DNA from: Marasmius tenuissimus
Taxonomy: Eukaryota; Basidiomycota; Agaricomycetes; Agaricales; Marasmiaceae
Length of the DNA: 64,000 bases
Direction of reading: 5' to 3'
Assembly: GCA_029532415.1 (NCBI GenBank)
Contig: JAQOTA010000016.1
Coordinates: 62,001 to 126,000, forward strand
Below, piece after piece: positions 57,673-64,000 of the stretch. The notes under the pieces are model-generated. The model saw nothing but the letters and a program-made list of their open reading frames with translations, was not told the DNA's origin and ran no database searches. How positions within the stretch are numbered: the stretch's first letter is position 1; each line of letters begins with the position of its first letter. Made by a program: the position numbers and the translations under genes.

Positions 57673-60636
57673 CTAGAGCGCAGCCGCCTCAGGATCCCGA
57701 TAGACCTGCGTAAAACATCGCTCCAAATCAGCCACATTGCAGACACCCCCAGACAGGGTTCAAGAAAACGCACCTTGAGATCCCATATATTTCCCACTTT
57801 TCTCTCCGCAAACTCCCCACCGCCGTCATCCATAGAACTTTCTTCTTGGCTCTCCAACTTCAGCCCCTCCTCGTTCGCTAAATGTAACAAACAGATGAAA
57901 CAGAAACTGGTACTGATATCCCTCATCTTTTCAGGGGGATACACAGTCTGCAGATTCGACAAGACGCCGTTAAACTCTCGCCCGTCAGTGGGCGCAGTCG
58001 GCTCCTCCCTATCGTCGTCGTCTTCGGCCTCGTCGATATCCTGCGGGAAAGAAGATCAGGCAGTCAATCAGTAAAGTGTGCCCTCCAAATTCCAAACGAA
58101 AGAACAGATAAACCCACCATCCTATCCCCGTTCTCCCGTTCTTCCTTCTTCTTCGGTACAATAATATCCAACCCCTTCCAAATATTCTCCTTCAACTTCC
58201 TCACATCGACCCTCTTCGCCCTCTTCGCATGTTTCACAGCTTCGGGTTTCGCCCTCCGTGGCATATCTTTACTCGCTGCCAATAAATCCTGCTCTCCAGG
58301 ATCATCGCTTGGTGCACCAAAGCCATCATTATCGTATACGTCGTCGAAACCACCCCCATCGTCGTAGGGATCGTCGAAGAATTGAGTGGCGAAGGGTATC
58401 GGTCCAGCTAATTGATACCAGATATGTTAGAGGGCGCGAGGAAACAGTCGGACACAAGAACTTACATTCGTCATTCTCACCAGCTGCATTCCGTGCTTCC
58501 CGTTCAGCAGCTGCCTGAGCCCAAAATTTCTCATCCACCTCTCCATTAGGAGGAGGCGGCGCCAGACCACCGCGTCCATAACCTCTACTACGCGAATGTA
58601 GCTTCGAAGGAAGAGAAGGTCAGTGAACATGAAACAGCAAAAGAAGAGACTTTGACATACCTCAAACTTGGGTTTCAAGAACAACGTGATCAGCTGTTTG
58701 CTCGAGAAATGCATATCATCCGGCAACTTGTGATCACTCCTCTTCTCCTTCTCCTTCGTCTTTCTCTTACTCTTCGTCCCCGCGGTCGTGGTCCCAGGAA
58801 GATTTATCGATACCCCCTTGCCCGGTTTCGCGAAGAGTTTCTCTTTGATTGCCTTGGTCTCTTCCTCCGTCCGAGGAGTGAGAAAGTCAATTCGGAACGC
58901 TTCCTTCTTCTCCTTCTTTTTTGGCTCTTTAGTCCCACCCGCTTCACCGTCGGCTGTGTGAAGCAACGTGAATCAGGACAAACATATATCTATACCGATC
59001 TTCACGACTGCAACTCACCTCTCTTGATCGGCTTCCGCATCTTCCAATGCTCAGGTCCAGCCCAGTTCTTCATAAACGCTTTATCGAAATAATCCATCAT
59101 CCCTCCCTCATTCTCATCTCCCATCGCCAGTACAAGATCGTTCCTCTTCGGTACCTGTCGAGGATCGAACGGAGCATACGGCCCAGTCCCTTCCGCTCCT
59201 TCTCCAGCCTCTCCATTGGGTGGAGGAGAATCCCCGTCAAAATCGTTCCCTCCCATCATGTCCCCGCCAAAGTCGTCGTTGACGGCGTCGTTCCCGGTGA
59301 AGAAATCTTCTGCAGTTTCAGGACCACCGTTCATATCAAAGTCGGCGCCAAAGTCGTCGTCCGCGTCGTCGTCGTCTGGGCCTGGGCCTGCGTGCGTGTT
59401 GTCCTGGTAGAACGTCGAGTCATCGGCACCCGCGTTGTTGGCGGTGAATGAGAAGTCGTCCAATGAGTGACATATGGCCTTGGATTCCAAAGCTTGCAGG
59501 TCGGGGATGAACTCGTCTGTATCGAAGAAAGATCAGTTTGATAGTGATGAAATGACGAGTCAGACTCACTTCTAAGTTGTGTCAGGTCGATGAGATCTTC
59601 TTTCTCATCCTCGACTTCCTCTTCATCTGTTTTACTGATAGAGTCCCCAGCATCGAACACGACTCGAAGGTTTCCGTCTTGGCCTACACCCAAGCTCAGA
59701 TGGTTCATGAGCAATCCCTGCGCACCTCCTTCGTCAAAGTCGGCACATGTTTTGCGGAAGAGGGGATCGACGCTGAACTCGAGGTCTAATTTCTTGACCT
59801 TGAGTTGGGCAGGATCGGTTACAAGCGTCTTCACAGCTCGTTGATTCTTCTTCCTCCTCTTCTCCGTGCGATCGCCGTCTGGATCATCTGAAGCATCGTC
59901 GTCCTCGTCTTCGCCGTCGCCAGTTCTACCAGAGGCAAGATTGCTAGCCAGCTTCGCGGTCTCCGTGCCCACGCTGTCTACTCGACTTGTCCAGATTTTG
60001 ATACACCCGTCCAACGTGCAGGAGGCGCGTTGGAAGTTGATAGAGTTGTCACCTTCATTCCGCAGTAGCGTCATGTCGTGGAAGTAGTCAATCAACATCA
60101 CGTCCCAAGTGTTCTGCTGACTGATTTTCTACGAAAACGAAAGAGAAGCGGTCAGTCAGTCATTCAGCCAGCGTAAGCCTTGAAAGTATCCATACATTCT
60201 CGGTAGCAATCTTCATCCACTGTTCATACTCGATGTTATCAGACTTGTTCAAGACTGGAGGTGCGATCGTTGGAAGGTTGAGCTTCTGTTTGGGTCGAGA
60301 TGACCCAGCTTGTTCTTGTCCGTCGGCGCCTCCAGAAGATGGCCCAGCCTCCGCGTTGGTATCGTCAACAGGCACTGTCATCCTCGTACTCTTTCTCCTC
60401 CTTCTCTTCTCTGCAGCATCGTCGTTGATCTCAACCGATTTTTGACCTGCAGCCCCACCCCCTGAATCCGACACAAAACTGCCATCTTGGTCGGGAAGGT
60501 ACGCCTCGCTGATACGTTTGCGAATCCCAGTGCGTCGAGGTTTCGGGGTACTAGGCTCGGAGCCACCACCACCGTCGGAATCGTCTTCGTAGAGCGGCTG
60601 AGATTGAGCTTGAACGCGGCGTGCGGCGCGAACCAT
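57673..60636 (-). CDS. BRN1: Condensin complex kleisin subunit (Brn1/Cnd2/NCAPH)
   Basis: Multi-exon; starts with MVRAARRVQAQSQPLYEDDSD at 60636 and ends with VYRDPEAAAL then TAG at 57673-57675. It is the kleisin that bridges the Smc2-Smc4 heads and recruits the HEAT subunits, compacting chromosomes in mitosis. Seen: the N-terminal kleisin helix region (QWMKIATENKISQQNTWDVMLIDYFHDMT), ASCTLDGCIKIWTSRVDSVGTETAKL typical of Brn1, SVDPLFRKTCADFDEGGAQGLLMNHL, a central acidic stretch (DFGADFDMNGGPETAEDFFTG), DDMHFSSKQLITLFLKPKF, and a C-terminal winged-helix-like segment (EKMRDISTSFCFICLLHLANEEGLKLE). Length and motif order match fungal Brn1/Cnd2. A fragment of the acidic stretch has been copied to 51797-51906. 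Confidence 0.93.
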
Positions 60637-61252
60637 GGTGGTTTGTGTCAACAAAGGGTTTACGGGCACGTGACAAAGCAACCGCGACTCGTCACAAATT
60701 TTCCACGGTTGTCGGTTTGGCGTCACGAACGCGTTCGAGGCCTTTTTTCACACGTGGTGGGTTTACCCGTACAACAACTTGAACCGTACAACCAAGTTCA
60801 CGGGTCACCAACGCTTTCAACTCAACCCGATAAGCTTGTACTCAGTAATACTCTCTCCTCCCCTGTTGGTGCCACATTTAACTCCAGTTATTCTTACGAT
60901 AGCCTCTTGGATAGTGTAGGCGGCAAACAACGCCGCCCATTCTGTCCGTTCCAAATCCCTCAACCACATATTCGACCCTGTTGCAAAATCTGCGCGATTC
61001 TGGGAAGCACTCGTCCCTGCGCCACCACACCTGATACAGGTATATACAAAATGAACTAGGGATTCAGAATGTCAATTTTACTCTACACTCTGCTGACCAA
61101 TTGCCAAATGGCGATGGTTACTTGAAGTTCAGAGTACATATTACTGGCAATGTCTACGAGTTGAATTATCCCTCTTTTTTCTCCACTCGCTTCTGCAGAG
61201 TGCGCCGTCGACAGCGAACGGCCAGCTTCACGGTCGACTCGAGCACATCTTC
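60637..61252. other. Divergent intergenic region
   Basis: 0.6 kb between the condensin start and the DUF6533 gene. It includes the promoters of both; no convincing exon. Confidence 0.4.
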
Positions 61253-62852
61253 ATGTCTGACATCAGCGTTGATGGGTTGCTCAGATTCAGAGCAGTCACG
61301 GTATGTTTCTTGCCGTGTTCTTGTAGTCCGAATGCTCATCAAATCGGACCTTATGGTCTTATTTGCACAGTATGCCGATGGTAGACCTCCGTTTTCCAAG
61401 CCAATTGCAACACAAGACTCACCGTGATCGATTCTCTGCAGTCGCTGTCGCGTCGGTTTTCATCTACGACTATTTTCTCACCCTCCCGGACGAGGTAAAA
61501 CACATCTGGCCTTCGGAATGGTCTACAACAAAAATTCTGTATATCCTACAACGATATATGCCCTTCATTGATACCGTAATTCTCGTGTTGTATAGTGAGT
61601 CCACTCCCTCTGGTCCGCTAAGCTCGCCATAACCCAGAGCCTCTTAGATGATTTTACGCCTGGCTTGAGCGACAGGTTCTGCCGCATCTCCTACGCAATC
61701 TCCGGATGTTCGTCGTTCTCCCCTTACTCCCTTTCCCCGACCTGCTAATTAACGCACCGGAACGCTCTGTCGCAGGCATGTTCGTGATTGGCATCGGAAT
61801 CACCGAAGGTCAGCATTTTGAACATATGTTCCCATAGGAGTGATGATTTACCTTCAAGGCTTTCAGTACTATTAACCCTTCGACTATGGGCTGTCTGGCA
61901 AAAAAACCGACGCTTGACTTTCGCTCTGCCTATCCTTTTTGTCTCCTGCTGGGCGACAATCTTAGCCATGATGGGCGTATTCCTCAGTTCCATGACTTGT
62001 GAGCTATTCCCTGCGAACATCGATCAACGTAGGTTATGAAACTTCCCGCAGTTGGACCCCCGATTCTGCCTCATCTCGGATGTCATGTAACTGGCGGAAG
62101 CCCCATTCTATTCGTGTGTTGGGTTCTTGTGATGCTGTACAATGGTGGTGAGTCCTTATTCCATCCGTGTTTCTGCGCATTCATTGACGGGATCGATCCT
62201 AATTCAAAGCTACTATGGCCTTGATGATTGTGTCCGCAGTGTCGCTATGTACGCACTCAATACGTTGCTATTTGCGAACGTACCAAAACAACTTCTGATT
62301 CTAGATGGCTCCCGGCGTTCTCCCGACCCTGCATCGACCGGAATTAATGGATTGGTCTACGTTGTGCATCGAGACGGTGAGTGGTTCCCAGACGTCAATG
62401 ATTCCCGAGCCGCCCAACTCACATTCATTCGTATAGGCGTTGTATACTATGTGATACTATTCTGTGCGTACCGACCTGAAGGTACCATACTCTCGATTGA
62501 CTTTTTGGCGTAGCTCTCGCCCTTGCCAATGTTATCACAATTGTTATTCTACCGGTGAGCACTTCCATCCATACGAATGCTCAACAAACCCTGATCCGGG
62601 ATCTCCTTTTCGTAGTCCGAGCTCCTCAGCATACTCTCCTCGTCCGTGTTCCCCGAGCTTTTTCTACCAACCCAAAACACTGACCCCTCGGTTCATAGAT
62701 TCGAACGAGTTATGCACTCTATGTTAACCTCTCGGGTGATACATAACATCAAGGGCTATTCGGTATCTCATCTGCGGTCGAGATCTGGCAGGTCGCGACA
62801 CGAGAGCCAGTACGAGCTCTCACAGGTCTCACTGCCAACGATTATATCTTAA
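61253..62852 (+). CDS. DUF6533-family membrane protein
   Basis: Short multi-exon gene. A first exon MSDISVDGLLRFRAVT (from 61253) is followed by an exon with AVASVFIYDYFLTLPDEVKHIWPSEWSTTKILYILQRYMPFIDTVILVLY, the hallmark of DUF6533. Later exons encode hydrophobic helices (LRLWAVWQKNRRLTFALPILFVSCWATILAMMGVFLS; VVYYVILFCA) and the last exon is a soluble tail (MLTSRVIHNIKGYSVSHLRSRSGRSRHESQYELSQ) ending at 62850-62852. DUF6533 proteins are multi-helix membrane proteins common in mushrooms, of unknown function. Exon borders between 61600 and 62600 are not resolved. Confidence 0.75.
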
Positions 62853-63084
62853 GCCTTTTATCACATCGATCTGGTCGGTTTTAAGGACATTCATTGAGCG
62901 AAGGGATACGAAGTCCCTCGATGTGCAAATTATCTGGCGTTTGGTCCGCGGAAATCATTCTGTGAGAGCTCAACTTAGCTCTCTGCGATATATCAGAGCA
63001 ATTCCCGATAGTCACACGGGATAGATCATGAAAGTCCTGTTCGTGCCCACAATGTAAATACACCCCTGAATGCTCCGTCTCGTA

Positions 63085-64000
63085 TCAAGTGAGCCGTATG
63101 AGGAAAACCATACTGGCGAACGATACCAGCACCGTAATCACGATAGATAACGTCACCCACGTCGTCGTCCAGCTCTTGCCTTGGTGCTGTTGGAGCTGTG
63201 TCTTGTTCGCAGACATCGCATCAAAATTGCTCTCCAATTTCTCCTTCGTCTCCTCAACCACCGCAGCATCTTTCGCGAGTGACTCAGAGAAATGAATCAT
63301 ATTCCTCTTCAGCTGAGCGCTCATCTGAGCAAGCTGGTCGGTCATTTCCTGTTGGAGCGCATTGGAGTTCTGCATGAGGATTGCCGTGGATTTAGACGCT
63401 CCGGGAGTTGAAGATGAGGGGATAAGCGAGGGGATATCAGCGGCCAAGTTTGGCCCTGATTCTGAAGTAGATGCTATGGGTAGCAAAGGATCTGAAGGGA
63501 GGGAAAGAAGGTCGTCATCGGTAGGAGAGGGTACATTGTCCGAATCTTCGGGTGGCTTCAAATCTTCTGCCGGTGAAGAGTCGGACAAAGGCTCGAGTAG
63601 CACTGCCGGAATGGGAAGAGTGGGGAGTATTGGTTGAGGTCGTTTTGGTCGCGGTACGGTTTTCTGAGAGTTTCATTAAACTACGTGTTATTGTGCGAGT
63701 GACGTGTTACTGACCTTCTTGACCGACTGAAGAAATCCATCCATCCTCTCGAGGGACGTTCGAATTTGTTGGGTTTTCTCCCTATAGTGAACACATTCTG
63801 TCAAATCTGCCAGGTTCGGGGAGGAGAGGGGTATGAATGAAACGTACGATGAGCCGTTTGACGATTCGACATTCCGGAGGAGTTTCTTCGCATATTTGAC
63901 TTTCTGGGGACAAAGTTATATGTATCAGTCCACCAAAGACCTTAGACATATATGGTATCGTACCTGGAGCGTTTCTTCAGACTTTATCCATGGAGAGTCC
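63085..64000 (-). CDS. USE1: SNARE protein Use1 (5' end outside window)
   Basis: The last exon ends with SASMVFLIRLT-like VSFASMVFLIRLT at 63085, and upstream exons include KTQQIRTSLERMDGFLQSVKK and VKYAKKLLRNVESSNGSS. Use1 is the Qc-type SNARE of the ER that acts with Sec20, Ufe1 and Sec22 in Golgi-to-ER fusion. Seen: a Ser/Pro/Asp-rich middle, then a SNARE helix (ALQQEMTDQLAQMSAQLKRNMIHFSESLAKDAAVVEETKEKLESNFDAM) and a C-terminal membrane anchor (VTLSIVITVLVSFASMVFLI) with almost no lumenal tail. These match fungal and animal Use1. The N-terminus and its exons lie beyond base 64000. Confidence 0.9.

Overview
The window is nuclear DNA of a mushroom-forming basidiomycete (Agaricomycetes). Genes are dense and cut by many 50-70 nt GT-AG introns. 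Several families are ones I know mainly from Agaricomycetes: DUF6697 proteins, the DUF6534 and DUF6533 membrane proteins, a secreted protein often mislabelled 'ribosomal protein S17', and a Ubc2-type adaptor with SAM, RA and two SH3 domains. All calls come from reading the sequence; no database search was run. Exon borders are exact where I checked phase across the junction and approximate elsewhere.

Layout. 1-5.2 kb: three tandem minus-strand copies of a DUF6697 gene. The first runs off the left edge, the second is intact, the third is damaged. 5.6-9.0 kb: dolichyldiphosphatase (minus) divergent from phosphoglucomutase (plus). 9.3-10.2 kb: small ankyrin/F-box-like protein. 10.2-11.9 kb: possible decayed unknown gene. 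12.0-13.8 kb: unknown membrane protein. 14.0-16.3 kb: secreted GH79 glycosidase, divergent from a fourth, intact DUF6697 gene at 16.6-17.9 kb. 18.4-20.4 kb: DUF6534 membrane protein. 21.4-23.4 kb: FCP1/NLI-type HAD protein. 23.9-26.25 kb: Ubc2/Ste50-like adaptor, only 55 bp from a divergent large low-complexity protein (26.3-29.6 kb). 29.8-31.6 kb: Ipi3. 31.9-33.4 kb: DnaJ. 35.2-38.7 kb: pseudokinase joined to ARM repeats. 39.4-41.3 kb: CAP59-type mannosyltransferase. 43.4-45.1 kb: secreted poly-Q protein. 45.4-47.7 kb: Cue3/ASCC2. 47.9-50.6 kb: lanosterol synthase. 50.8-54.2 kb: rearranged tract with an Arp9-like pseudogene, a scrap of the condensin gene and a long direct repeat. 54.7-56.8 kb: astacin-like metalloprotease with a repeat C-terminus. 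57.7-60.6 kb: condensin subunit Brn1/Cnd2. 61.3-62.9 kb: DUF6533 membrane protein. 63.1-64 kb: Use1 SNARE, 5' end outside.

Most genes are unrelated housekeeping functions: sterol and dolichol metabolism, sugar phosphate metabolism, ribosome biogenesis, ribosome quality control, condensin and vesicle fusion. They are interspersed with fast-evolving accessory genes. I see no biosynthetic cluster or transposon. The parts most worth study are the DUF6697 family with its copied promoters, the metalloprotease-repeat fusion, the pseudokinase-ARM fusion, and the duplicated scrap-rich tract at 50.8-54.2 kb.
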